Under the pieces are notes generated by a model. That model searched no databases. It was not told the origin of the DNA and worked only from the letters and a program-made list of their open reading frames with translations. From NCBI GenBank assembly GCA_964016985.1, contig OZ024823.1, positions 32,507,473 through 32,571,472 of the forward strand: a stretch of 64,000 nucleotides of DNA, read 5' to 3'. Of this stretch, positions 1-8,996 are shown in pieces; the stretch's first letter is position 1; each line of letters starts with the position of its first letter. The translations under genes were made by a program, and so were the position numbers. The DNA comes from Anodontia alba. Its lineage: Eukaryota; Mollusca; Bivalvia; Lucinida; Lucinidae.

Positions 1-355
1 CCAAGTTATTGTAAAATTGCTCTTTTGCATGCCATTTTAAATTATTAATTTTATTGCGAAAAAACTTGTACCTTGCCAAAATGTTATGATTTCCTGATTT
101 GTTGAATTTACGTTTTAACCTGTCTCTTTTTCTCGACACTCTTCTTATTTCACAATCATACCAAGGTTTATCGTTAGGTCTGATAAGTACATTTTTTGAT
201 GGAACACACAAGTTAACAAAGTTAAGAAAAGTATTATTAAACTTAGAACAGGCTTCATCCAGAGTTCCTTCCCTTAGACAAGTCCAATCAAAGTTAGATA
301 TTTTTTGTTTTTGTCTTGTACCTAATGACAAGTGCCAGTTGGAGTATAGGGATCC
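1..355 (-). pseudogene. Non-LTR retrotransposon fragment (EN-RT linker)
   Basis: Read on the minus strand, about 2-345 stays open in one frame and gives a lysine/arginine-rich segment containing RPNDKPWYDCEIRR (141-182) followed by RDRLKRKF and WHAKEQFYNNL. From family knowledge, this is the conserved stretch between the endonuclease and the reverse transcriptase of Jockey/CR1-group LINEs ('RNA-directed DNA polymerase from mobile element jockey'). No endonuclease is recognisable upstream of 360 and the reverse transcriptase would lie beyond the window start, so only the linker is seen. No start codon is expected here. The clade is not resolved. Confidence 0.72.
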
Positions 356-543
356 AGGATAAAACGTTCATGAGATTGAACTCTTGAATGCAGCCCAATT
401 AAACAACATGGGGTCATTCATTTCAAAGACATGGAAACTACTTACATGTCACATAACCTACCACACCCTTTCTTGTTACGGACTTTTCTGTGAAAATAAA
501 AGTCCAATCGCTTACTTTCGACAGCTAATTTAGCATACAGAGT

Positions 544-716
544 TCAAAAGCTAAAACATATAGGAAACACGTAATGAAACAGATCATACGCAGTAGGTGG
601 TCCTCTGTTTAATACATTCCCAATGCGGAAGTACAGTGGATGACCTCTGTCTATTGTCCATGACGGATTACGACGACCCGAGTAAATATCCAGAGTTACA
701 ACATATCTAGGCTCTC
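544..716 (-). other. Candidate coding exon of an unrecognised gene
   Basis: On the minus strand a good 3' splice site precedes 716: a CTAATAA branch-like motif, a T-run and CAG. The frame GEPRYVVTLDIYSGRRNPSW then stays open to a TGA at 544-546. The composition (mixed, aromatic, low in A/T homopolymers) differs from the surrounding repeats. The piece could be a terminal exon of a host gene. No partner exon was found in the window and I do not recognise the family. A chance open frame of 57 codons is the main alternative. Confidence 0.33.
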
Positions 717-838
717 CTGAAAAAAATATTATTAGACTAGAAAAAGTGTCCATAGGACACGGATGCCCCCGCCAAATGCCATTCAGAAAAAGGGTTTATA
801 TGTATTTGTAACAGGTATACCATGAAGTTATTATTAAG

Positions 839-1781
839 GCCCGGACACAGTTTACTATATGGAACTAAGTCAAGGGAAGATAATTCAAAAACGAAAAACG
901 CAAGAGTTGTCTTCCTTGTTCATGACACATCGTCTCAATGTGATGCATGCACCTGTAAACTTTCATGCATATATTCCATATGGTTTAGGAGTTATGGCCC
1001 GGACACGGTTAACTATATGGAACTAAGTCAAGGGGAAATAATTCAAAAACCAAAATGCCAGAGTTGTCTTCCTTGTTCATGACACATCGTCTGAATGCGA
1101 TGCATGCACCTGTATAGTTTCATGAATATATTCCATACGGTTTAGGAGTTATGGCCCGGACACGGTTTACTATATGGAACTAAGTCAAGGGAAGATAATT
1201 TAAAAAAAATGCAAGAGTTGTCTTCCTTGTTCATGACACATTGTCTGAATGTGATGCATGCACCCATAAAGTTTCATGAATATATTCCATATGGTTTAGG
1301 AGTTATGGCCCGGACACGGTTTACTATATGGAACTAAGTCAAGGGGAAATAATTCAAAAACCAAAAATGCAAGAGTTTTCTTCCTTGCTCATGACACATC
1401 TTCTCAGTGTGATGCATGCACTGGTAAAGTTTCATGAATATATTTCATACGGTTTAGGAGTTATGGCCCGGACACAGTTAACTGTATGGAACTAAGTCAA
1501 GCGGAAATAATTCAAAAACCAAAAATGCAAGAGTTGTCTTCCTTGTTCATGACACATCGTCTCAGTGTGATGCAGGCACTGGTAAAGTTTCATGAATATA
1601 TTTCATACGGTTTAGGAGTTACGGCCCGGACACAGTTAACTATATGGAACTAAGTCAAGCGGAAATAATTCAAAAACCAAAAATGCAAGAGTTGTCTTCC
1701 TTGTTCATGACACATCGTCTCAATGTGATGTATGCACCTGTGAAGTTTCATGAATATATTCCATACGGTTTGGGAGTTATG
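839..1781 (+). repeat. Tandem array, about 158-bp unit, six copies
   Basis: Each unit starts with GCCCGGACAC and contains the phrases ACTAAGTCAAG, GTTGTCTTCCTTGTTCATGA and TTTAGGAGTTATG. Unit lengths vary between 148 and 164 bp because of indels in an A-rich segment. This is the internal core of the surrounding element. Confidence 0.85.
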
Positions 1782-1797
1782 GCCCGGACACGAAGTG

Positions 1798-1877
1798 GGA
1801 CGTACGGACGGACAGACAGACAGACCGGACAGACGGACAGACGGACGGACGGACAGACAGACGTACGGGACGGACAA
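1798..1877 (+). repeat. GACGGACA-type microsatellite
   Basis: Imperfect 4-bp-based repeat (GGAC/AGAC) placed between the tandem core and the 3' hairpin of tandem-array element I. The same placement of GTCCGTCC/GGACGGAC runs recurs in other elements of the window (6.55, 7.94, 33.37 and 45.4 kb). Confidence 0.8.
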
Positions 1878-2200
1878 GAGTAATACTTAATGCCCATCCG
1901 CTATTCTTCGAATAGGCGGGGGCATAAAAAATAATTTCTAACTTTTCTTGCAGAAAAGAAAATATAAATGTAGGAAGATTGTTGGGGGAATAATTCAAAA
2001 AGACTGTTAACCGTTACAAAAGAATAGGTTATAATATTGATGCTACGTGACAGAGTTACGTTGCCTTATCCTGGTTGATGGCCATATTTTCCTTTTTAAT
2101 TGCACGATTTTGTGAATGTTGTGTTTGTTCTGTCATGTCAAGTTCGTGATACCCTTACTTGGCAAAGAAGAAGCTGGCAACTTGGCTAGTTGTTTAGCTA

Positions 2201-2310
2201 TACCTAATAAGCATTCTTTATAAATCTATAGCGGGCCGTTATCGGCCCGTCAGGGTAGCTGACGGGCCGATAACGGCCCGCTATAGATTTATAAAGAATA
2301 CTTATTGGGT
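2201..2310. mobile_element. Foldback MITE, about 51-bp arms
   Basis: Nearly perfect palindrome: the left arm runs from CCTAATAAGCATTCTTTATA through CGGGCCGTTATCGGCCCGTCA and the right arm repeats it in inverse around a loop of about 7 nt (2253-2258). Only the outermost part has mismatches (AAGCATTC versus AAGTATTC). Each arm also holds a smaller palindrome, GGGCCGTTATCGGCCC. Non-coding. Confidence 0.8.
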
Positions 2311-2490
2311 ATGTTCCGGCCGGGAATGTTTAAGTTCTTATTCGTTCGCGTTTTCTGTCAGAATTGTAGGTAGGCTATGATCAGTGATTATGATACTCAC
2401 TGTACCAAATATCATAGAAAAGTAAGCATTTACCTTTTCCAAAGCAGTTATTCGCACACAGTATTTACCCTAAGTATTCAGACAGACCTG

Positions 2491-2551
2491 AACAGTGTAG
2501 ATCCAGACCAGACGCCGCAGAACGCGGCGTCTGATCAGGGTCAACAGTGTT
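2491..2551. mobile_element. Family A hairpin MITE copy
   Basis: AACAGTGTAGATCC and its near-inverse flank a GACGCCGCAGAACGCGGCGTC palindrome; GATCAGGGT marks the right arm. This is the reference layout for family A: CAGTGTAGACCC, GATCAGACGCC, small loop, then the inverse. Copies recur through the window. Confidence 0.78.
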
Positions 2552-3270
2552 TGCCTCTCTCCTAGCTGTTTTAGATAATCAACTGACTGTTAGATGAACA
2601 TCATAGTGCAGATTATATTTTAATTTCCTCTAGGATCATTGAGCCCATTCTGGTTACTTTGAAAATCGAATACCGCTTAAGCTGGTGCTTTGGGGCGTAT
2701 GCTGCCTCACAAACTAGATTTCAGCATACGAAGAGACTTAAACTGAAACGCAAGGTTGATGAATGAAAGATCTTGACTAATCGTATATTTTGATGTAAAG
2801 CTGACCAAAATCGGACAAATAAGGGAGATAGAGACATTGAAACTTTCAAACCGTTATCAAGGGCGCCGCCATTTTGAATATTTAATGAGTCTCCAAACAC
2901 CTCAATAATGAGTATCACATGGAGTGCGTGTGGAAGCGGAAAGAAAATTTAATATATTAACAGTCTTAAAGAATCGAAAAAGGAGCAGTTGGAAGGTAAG
3001 CATAAGTATCAGCTGTGAAATAAACAGGGTCATGAATAATGAACAATAATGATAATAATGAAATTATTATTTCTGTGGGTTTTAATAAGCAAAAAGCCCT
3101 GCTTGGAAAGTTCCGAGATCAGGGCAGAAGATAATTTCAAGTGGGAGTGTTCCAGATACGGGCTGCTCTGGGGAAGAATGAGTTTTATGGGAGTTTACTC
3201 TTGAGTAAGGTGTCGAATGTCTATATCTTTTAGAGGGTTTTCTTTAAGATGGAAAGCTAATGCGAACAAG

Positions 3271-3271
<1 letters not shown>

Positions 3272-3316
<45 letters not shown>
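3272..3316 (+). repeat. (ATT)n microsatellite
   Basis: Fifteen uninterrupted TAT/ATT trinucleotides. Confidence 0.95.
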
Positions 3317-3319
<3 letters not shown>

Positions 3320-3613
3320 TGTTTTGTAGAACATAACAAGGGAGGCAATCTTTCTGCGCTTTCCTAGTGTAGGTAAGTTGAGTTTGGAGAGCATAGCAGA
3401 GACACTGCTTGTGAAACTGTAGTCACTGAAAATGTATCTGACAGCACGATGCTGAACCATGAGGTTCTAAACATTTCAAAACATTAGACAAAATCTTCTT
3501 TCTGATAGACATTAATGCGGTTTTTAAGCAAATCCATAAATTCCTAGAGAAGAGGTTATATATTTTATATAGGTTGAACATTGTTGGACATCTTATTCAT
3601 TTAGGTTTTGCAA

Positions 3614-3855
3614 ATGAGACAGCGCATGACAAAACCAACAAAATGGCATGGGCGCCCAGCGAGAACTCCGGTCAGCCTGGGCATCCGCCCAGTCTGTTCA
3701 GAGTCTTCGCTATGTGCTCAGTGGGTAGCTAAGGACCCAAGCTTTCTTCATGCAGAAAGCGAAGACTCTGATCAGACTGGGCGGAGGCTCAGGCTGACCT
3801 AAGTCTTCGCTGGGAGCACATGCGATTTTGTTGGTTTTGTCGTGCGCTGGCTCAT
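3614..3855. mobile_element. Family B long-TIR MITE, full length
   Basis: ATGAGACAGCGCATGAC at the left and the inverse GTCGTGCGCTGGCTCAT at the right enclose arms containing AACCAACAAAATGGCATG and CAGTCTGxTCAGAGTCTTCGCT in both orientations. About 240 bp, non-coding. The GTCTGATCAG core is shared with family A, suggesting a common origin of the two hairpin families. Confidence 0.75.
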
Positions 3856-4167
3856 ATTTAATTAATAATTTAGGACGTCATAAAGCTTCATTAAATATTC
3901 AAAATGGCGGCGCCCATAAAATCAATTTTTTCAAACTGGTCTCATCAAATTTGTCATGTCATACAATCGGCTAACGGTAATGTTTCTGCTACAAGGACAT
4001 ATCGAACACTCATAAAAGAACCCACGACCGCTTGAACTTGTAACCTTACTGCGCTAACGGCATCCATTGTAACCCTTTCAAACCTGCGGACACCGTTGCA
4101 AATAGTAGAGACTGTTTTCTTTCTTTCTTTTTTAGTCTCACGTTCCTATTTGCAACAATGAATTTGC

Positions 4168-4374
4168 CATTACGAAAACAAGCCTATTCAAATATACTGA
4201 AAATTTTACCACCTAAAAATGAAAAGTTCAGATAAAAATTCTGATATTCCCACAATCTATGTTTTGAGCAGTAATAAGAAAAATAATGTATACCTATGTA
4301 AACCCTAGTTTTACTGTATATAAATGCGGTTTAAGGGGGTCAAGTCAAAACTACATAGGCGTGTTTTCGTGGTG
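4168..4374 (-). mobile_element. Family D MITE, centre deleted
   Basis: Starts CATTACGAAAACAAGCCTAT and ends with the inverse-type terminus ATAGGCGTGTTTTCGTGGTG. Compared with the other family D copies it keeps only one half of the central palindrome (CCCACAATCTATGTTTTGAGCA); the other half and the GGTACTCGTTAGAACCGCC apex are missing. The orientation is opposite to the 9.1, 17.4 and 56.3 kb copies. Confidence 0.75.
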
Positions 4375-4498
4375 TAGAATTTAAAGACAGAAACACAGGG
4401 ATGAAAGGATTCATCCTTAAAGCGCTAATCACAACAACAACAAATGACACTTTGAAGCTTTTTATTATTATTATTATTACTTTAAGACAATATAAGGC

Positions 4499-4543
4499 TT
4501 GACATTTCATGTGAATCTAGCAGACGATTCCATGAAATGTCGT
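4499..4543. mobile_element. Family G short hairpin
   Basis: TTGACATTTCATGTGAATC, a CTAGCAGACG loop, and GATTCCATGAAATGTC in inverse. Other copies of the same short hairpin are at 5312, 19430, 31477 and 43132. All carry the CATTTCATG / CATGAAATG arms. Confidence 0.6.
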
Positions 4544-4624
4544 TTATTTTCTCTGAAAAATAACACAATTAATTTTAGAATGTCGTCTGCTACAAATCTG
4601 TCAAGCGCTTCAAAAGTTGACATA

Positions 4625-5000
4625 CAGTCGACTCTCGTTATCTCGAATTCCAAGGGACTCTCTGAAATGCTTCGACATATCCGTACCTCGACATATCAGA
4701 TTTGCAGAATTGAGGAAAAAATAATTCGATTAACCATATTTAACAAATATATATGTAATTAGATTCTTGAAGAGAGATATATTGAAAATATTGTGGAAAA
4801 GAGGAGAAATTTTGTGGAAAAGAAAAGAGGAGAAATTTTGTGGAAAAGAGGAGAAATTGCTCCTTAGGAGCAATTTCTCCTCTTTTCCACAATATTTTTT
4901 ACCTATTGTTAGATTTTCATGTTTAGGCAGGGACCAGATTTTCACTTCGAGATAAGCGGTTATTCGAGATAAGCGAGGTCGAGATAGCGAGTGTCAACTG
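4625..5000. mobile_element. Family C pogo/Tigger-like MITE
   Basis: CAGTCGACTCTCGTTATCTC begins right after TA (4623-4624) and the inverse GCGAGTGTCAACTG ends right before TA (5001-5002). TA duplication and CAG...CTG termini followed by 'CTCGAA' strings are typical of pogo/Tigger-group Tc1-mariner transposons. The centre is a near-perfect palindrome (4842-4898; GGAAAAGAGGAGAAATTGCT arm). In this copy part of the arm is repeated three times in tandem (4792-4861). Confidence 0.75.
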
Positions 5001-5311
5001 TATTTAAAAAGCCTACCTGTATTGATAAAGCCTGAAACGACATTCAAAACTAGAAGAATTATTAACACAGACGATAGTGACACCATCATACCGAACTTCT
5101 TGAAGTCTCAACAAAAATTATATGTGTAAATGTTACTCAGTTATATTTCAAATTTCAGCATCGATCAAAATCGAGTCTGCGGTTACGTCTATTACTTGTA
5201 TGTTTCGTCAGCCGTGAAACTGACGTGAGGGACCGTCAGATGTTAACGCTTAGCACTCTGAGTAAAATTTTCAGCAGACAACTTATTGAAGTATTTTTTC
5301 CCAGGAAGCAG

Positions 5312-5368
5312 GTATTGACATTACAAGCAAATTGTCTCCAATGAAGACAATTTGCATGAAATGTCAAA
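5312..5368. mobile_element. Family G short hairpin
   Basis: TTGACATTACAAGCAAATTG and the inverse CAATTTGCATGAAATGTCAA around TCTCCAATGAAGA. Non-coding. Confidence 0.6.
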
Positions 5369-5560
5369 TCCTGTTTTCTAGGGAAATTAAGAAAAATATC
5401 ATCAATTTGTCGTCTGCTGAATTATCCTTGAGAGTAGTTAAGGTTACGTTTTTACAAAGTTTCGAGGATAATATATTGTTTAACTAAAACCATGCTTAAA
5501 CAAGACATGTGGCCTTGGACAATCCCCACGCCGACGGATATTTTCGCATGAAAGTGGCTA

Positions 5561-6612
5561 ATATATCCCCCTTCAGCGGCCTTGCTCTTTGGCGGGGAGG
5601 AGGCGGAGACGGGGAGAGGATGGACTTATGTTCCGGACAAAAGTGTAATAACAGACGGACGGATGGATAGAGCCATTAACATATCCTCCTTCAATAGCCT
5701 TGCCCCTAGGTGGGGGTGGGGTTGGTGGGGAAGGAGGAATGAACTATTCATTTCCTTACAATGTCCTCTATCACTGTGCACAATTAGAACAAAATACCTT
5801 GTATAGCTCTTGAGTAATATATATATGACAAATATACTGAAGATGTGAAAGGGAGATAATAGCAAAATGAAGCAAGACAGATGGTTCTAAGACTCTGCAC
5901 TTCCTTTGAATGCTCAATACCATGTATGCAATTTGAATAAATTCCTTTCAGCACTTCTGGAGTTAAGCTCCGGACAAGAAAATTTAATATAGGGAAATAA
6001 TTCATATAGCGAGGAAGAGTAAAGTTTTTTTGTATACAGCACTTCTTCTCAACGTCCTTTATCATTTTATGAAGGTTCAACAACATCCCTTGGTTCGGAC
6101 AAAATTGTGAAGGACAGGGCGAACGCATGGACTGAGACCATTACCATATCATCTTTCAAGAATTACTGAACAATGAACTTCCTTTTCAATGTCTTCTATC
6201 ACTGTGTATAATTTGAACTAAATCTTTTGAATAGTGTTTGATTCATATGTATGACAAATATACTGAAAGTTTTAAAGGGAGAAAATAGCAAAACGAGGCA
6301 AGACAGAGTTATGGTTTTTAGAAAATGCACTTCCACTGAATGTTTTCTACCTTTGTATGCAATTTGAATTAATTCCCTTAAGCTCTTCTGGACTAAGCTC
6401 CGGACAAGAAAATTTAATAAATGGAAAAAATTAAAAAAGTAAGCAAGGTAGAGTTAAGGTTCTTGTATACTGCACTTCTCAGCATTATCATTTTTTGAAG
6501 TTTCAACAAATCCCTTGAATATATATGCTCCGGACAAAAGTGTGACGGACGGACACACGGACGGACGGAGGCAATTCCAATTTCCCCCTTCGCCTTCAGC
6601 GGGGGATAGTTA
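5561..6612 (+). mobile_element. Tandem-array element V with two long units
   Basis: TATCCCCC (5564-5571) at the left and GGGGGATA (6601-6608) at the right are inverse. Two direct copies of a roughly 425-bp unit lie between: the phrases TATGACAAATATACTGAA, AGCTCCGGACAAGAAAATTTAA and ACTGCACTTCT recur about 425 bp apart. A GACGGACGGA run and a CCCCC...GGGGG hairpin close the 3' end. The layout is as in element I but the sequence is unrelated. Non-coding. Confidence 0.55.
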
Positions 6613-6689
6613 CTACTCATCAGAATGATAGCCTGTAATTATAAAGTTTAAACCGTTGTAGTCGGGAGACCCCTAAAAGGGTAACTGGC

Positions 6690-6752
6690 AAACAGTGCAG
6701 ATCCAGATCAGACACCGCAGAACGCGGCGTCTGATCAGGGTCTCCACTGTTT
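6690..6752. mobile_element. Family A hairpin MITE copy
   Basis: AACAGTGCAGATCCAGATCA, a CACCGCAGAACGCGGCGTC apex and TGATCAGGGTCTCCACTGTT in inverse. Confidence 0.78.
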
Positions 6753-6946
6753 ACAAATACTACAGCCATTTTTCTCTAGGAATATCTAAATCTTATAGCC
6801 TCACCGACCTAAAATTGAAATTGGACTCTTCCAGTATATAGTGTAGGGGAGTTCATTCAGTCTACAATGGATTAATTACCTGAAACAAGTATCAGGAAAT
6901 TTATGCTCACACGGCAGTGTTTGACAGGGAGATCAAATATCTTATT

Positions 6947-7184
6947 TGAGCCAGTGCACGACAAAATCAACAAAATGGCATGTGCGCCAAACGAAGACTC
7001 AGATCAGCTTGGGCATCCGCCCAGTCTGATCAGAGTCTTCGCTGTCCGCATGAAGAAAGTCTGGGTCCTTGGCTACACATTGAGCGCACAGCGAAGACTG
7101 ATCAGACTGGGCGGATGCCCAGGCTGATCTGAGTCTTCGCTGGGCGCACGTGCCGTTTTGTTGGTTTTGTCATGAGGTGTCTCA
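6947..7184. mobile_element. Family B long-TIR MITE, full length
   Basis: TGAGCCAGTGCACGACAAAA and the inverse TTTTGTCATGAGGTGTCTCA bound the element. It contains CGAAGACTCAGATCAGCxTGGGC and the inverse TGATCTGAGTCTTCGCTGGG near the ends, and CAGTCTGATCAGAGTCTTCG in the middle. The best-preserved copy of family B here. Confidence 0.8.
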
Positions 7185-7261
7185 TTTCATGTCGCCTATA
7201 AATCTGCGATGAAGACAGAAAGTAAAATTAAGCCGGGGAATACCATTTCCTATAAGATTCA

Positions 7262-7410
7262 CTTGCGTCCAGGAATGACTCAGATCGGTCTGCCCATCAG
7301 CCCAGTCTGCTCAGCAGTCAAGGATTCAATGCATCTTCAGGCGGACAGAGAAGACTGATCAGCCTGTGCCAATGTGCAAGCTGATCTGAGTCTTCGCTGA
7401 GTACTGCCCC
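7262..7410. mobile_element. Family B variant
   Basis: Shorter hairpin sharing GACTCAGATC and GCTGATCTGAGTCTTCGCTG with family B but lacking the ACCAACAAAATGG ends. Confidence 0.6.
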
Positions 7411-7749
7411 AGCTCGTTAATTTCAAGTGTTAAAATTGGTACTCATTTAAGATTTATTGGCACTTTTTAATGATAGATGAGTTTTTTTTTATTGCAAATA
7501 TGAAATAAAGTTGTCAATTCAATTCTACATAAACTAGGTCGTGGTATAGTAGAGATAAAAGAAAATAATAATTAATAAGTGGCTCTAAATGTCAGCTCCT
7601 AAATGTATGCATAGGCTGGCCTTATGACATATTGGGCGCGCCAAGCGAAAAAGTGCCTTCGAACATGCGCAAAATGCGCAGATTCAGGTTCATCTCACGC
7701 ATGCGCAAAGTCTTATCTAGGCATTTGCTATCCATTGATATATTCTACA

Positions 7750-7865
7750 GTGTCCAATGATTCTGTTGGCGGACAGCGGCCCTGATCAGCCTGCGCGGCT
7801 GATCTGGGCCTTCGCTGCCCGCATATGCCCGAAGACACGTTTTCGCATGGCGCGGCCCAGCAACG
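7750..7865. mobile_element. Family B-related hairpin
   Basis: GTGTCCAATGATTCTGTTGG then CGGCCCTGATCAGCCTGCGC and CTGATCTGGGCCTTCGCTGC, ending CGAAGACACGTTTTCGCATG. Related to family B by the GATCAGCCTGCGC core but with different outer sequence. Confidence 0.5.
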
Positions 7866-7885
7866 GTCGCTAAAATTTTAGAACC

Positions 7886-8200
7886 CCACCCCCTAACTTC
7901 GAAGAAGTTGGAGGGGCAAATTACTTTTGGGTCGTCCGTCCGTCCTTTTTCACTCTTATCTGTGAGCAAGATATCTTGATAAGTATTTGAGCATGGACCT
8001 TGAAACTTAGTGCGCTTACTGGGAATGGGAAGCAGATCGTCGGAAAACCTTTTGAAAAAAAAAAATCAGGTTCATTTTGTGGGACACGTGCCTACTTTTT
8101 AACTTTGTCAATTTATAGGGACAAACGTATAGCTGGAGGCATTAGTGTTTTACAAACACACGTTTCTAGTTTCATTTTTTTATTTAAATTTTAATAAAAA
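7886..8200 (+). mobile_element. 5' end of another tandem-array element (fragment)
   Basis: A hairpin CCCCCTAACTTC/GAAGTTGGAGGGG (7886-7916) is followed by GGGTCGTCCGTCCGTCC and unrelated low-GC sequence. A terminal hairpin plus a GTCCGTCC run matches the ends of the other tandem-array elements. No matching 3' end was found, so this is a fragment. Confidence 0.4.
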
Positions 8201-8467
8201 CCTATCCTTTATTTTAAACCTTTGCATCAGAATGTAAATGAGATAACGTTTAGAACGCCCCTCGGACATGTACGTGTCTGCCATATATCATTATTTTTGC
8301 ACACCATCAATTAAAATCAATGTCTTTTTTTTTTCCCTTCTATCAGTGACAAGATGCAACCATGTATGTATAATCTATGCTTTTTTGGAATAACGTTTTC
8401 ATATTGCCTGCACAGCTGATTGTGTGTTTTTCCTTAATCATTTAGTGTCCAATAAAAGGGCCATTGG

Positions 8468-8543
8468 CAAACAGTGTAGACCCGGATCAGATGCCGCAGG
8501 ACGCCGCGTTCTGCGGCAAATGATCAGGGTCTACACTGTTTGC
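8468..8543. mobile_element. Family A hairpin MITE copy
   Basis: AAACAGTGTAGACCCGGATC with a longer apex (GCCGCAGGACGCCGCGTTCTGCGGC region) and TGATCAGGGTCTACACTGTT. Arms nearly perfect. Confidence 0.78.
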
Positions 8544-8691
8544 ATTAAGTTCAGAAATTCCTAACAAAACAAAAAACATAATACTAATAATAAAAACTAA
8601 CAAGACACCCCTTATAGCAAAATGGACCTGTCCAAAGGGTTAAGGTAGAAGAGTCCACTCGGCATAAATGGGTTAATATATAAAGTAATAA

Positions 8692-8990
8692 GTGCTGTAA
8701 CCGAGTGGTTAAAGAGTTTGACTGCGGTGCTGAAGGTTGTGTGTTCGAGCCCAACTCAGACCATCAACTGAACAACTCTAACTGTTCACACCACAGTAAA
8801 TGGGTACCCGTCGCAGGAAGGTTAAAGGCAACGAAAGGAGAGGATTGGACCCCGCCTTTCATGTGCTGTAGCCCAGACCACGGTGGACTCGAACTCCCAC
8901 AGCCCCTATGGCCGCAAGGCTATGAGACAATAAGTCTGTAAGTTGTTCTGTAATAGACCTTGACCCACAATACTTAGACCGTGAGCTCGG
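8692..8990 (+). mobile_element. tRNA-derived SINE
   Basis: A tRNA-like head shows a box A match (GTAACCGAGTGGTTAAAG, 8697-8714) and a box B match (GTTCGAGCC, 8743-8751), spaced as in an RNA polymerase III promoter. The head is followed by a non-tRNA body with AAATGGGTACCCGTCGCAGG. It is a SINE rather than a tRNA gene: the acceptor stem does not close and a long body follows. No clear target duplication was identified. Confidence 0.65.
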
Positions 8991-8996
8991 CTTGGC

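Larger units (their letters stand above)
763..1925 (+). mobile_element. Tandem-array element I with 11-bp subterminal inverted repeats
   Basis: ATGCCCCCGCC at 763-773 is matched exactly in inverse by GGCGGGGGCAT at 1915-1925. Between them lie about six direct copies of a 148-164 bp unit (unit starts near 839, 997, 1154, 1318, 1466, 1624), then a GACGGACAGAC-type microsatellite (about 1798-1875). The right end folds into a 36-nt hairpin (1890-1925, loop TTC). This order (inverted repeat, tandem core, microsatellite, 3' hairpin) is that of molluscan 'pearl' elements, interpreted in the literature as non-autonomous Helentron derivatives (HINEs). It has no coding capacity; short open frames across the units are translations of the repeat. 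Confidence 0.68.

Noticed and set aside
8692..8760. Functional tRNA gene
   Set aside because: Box A and B are present but the acceptor stem does not pair and a SINE body follows.
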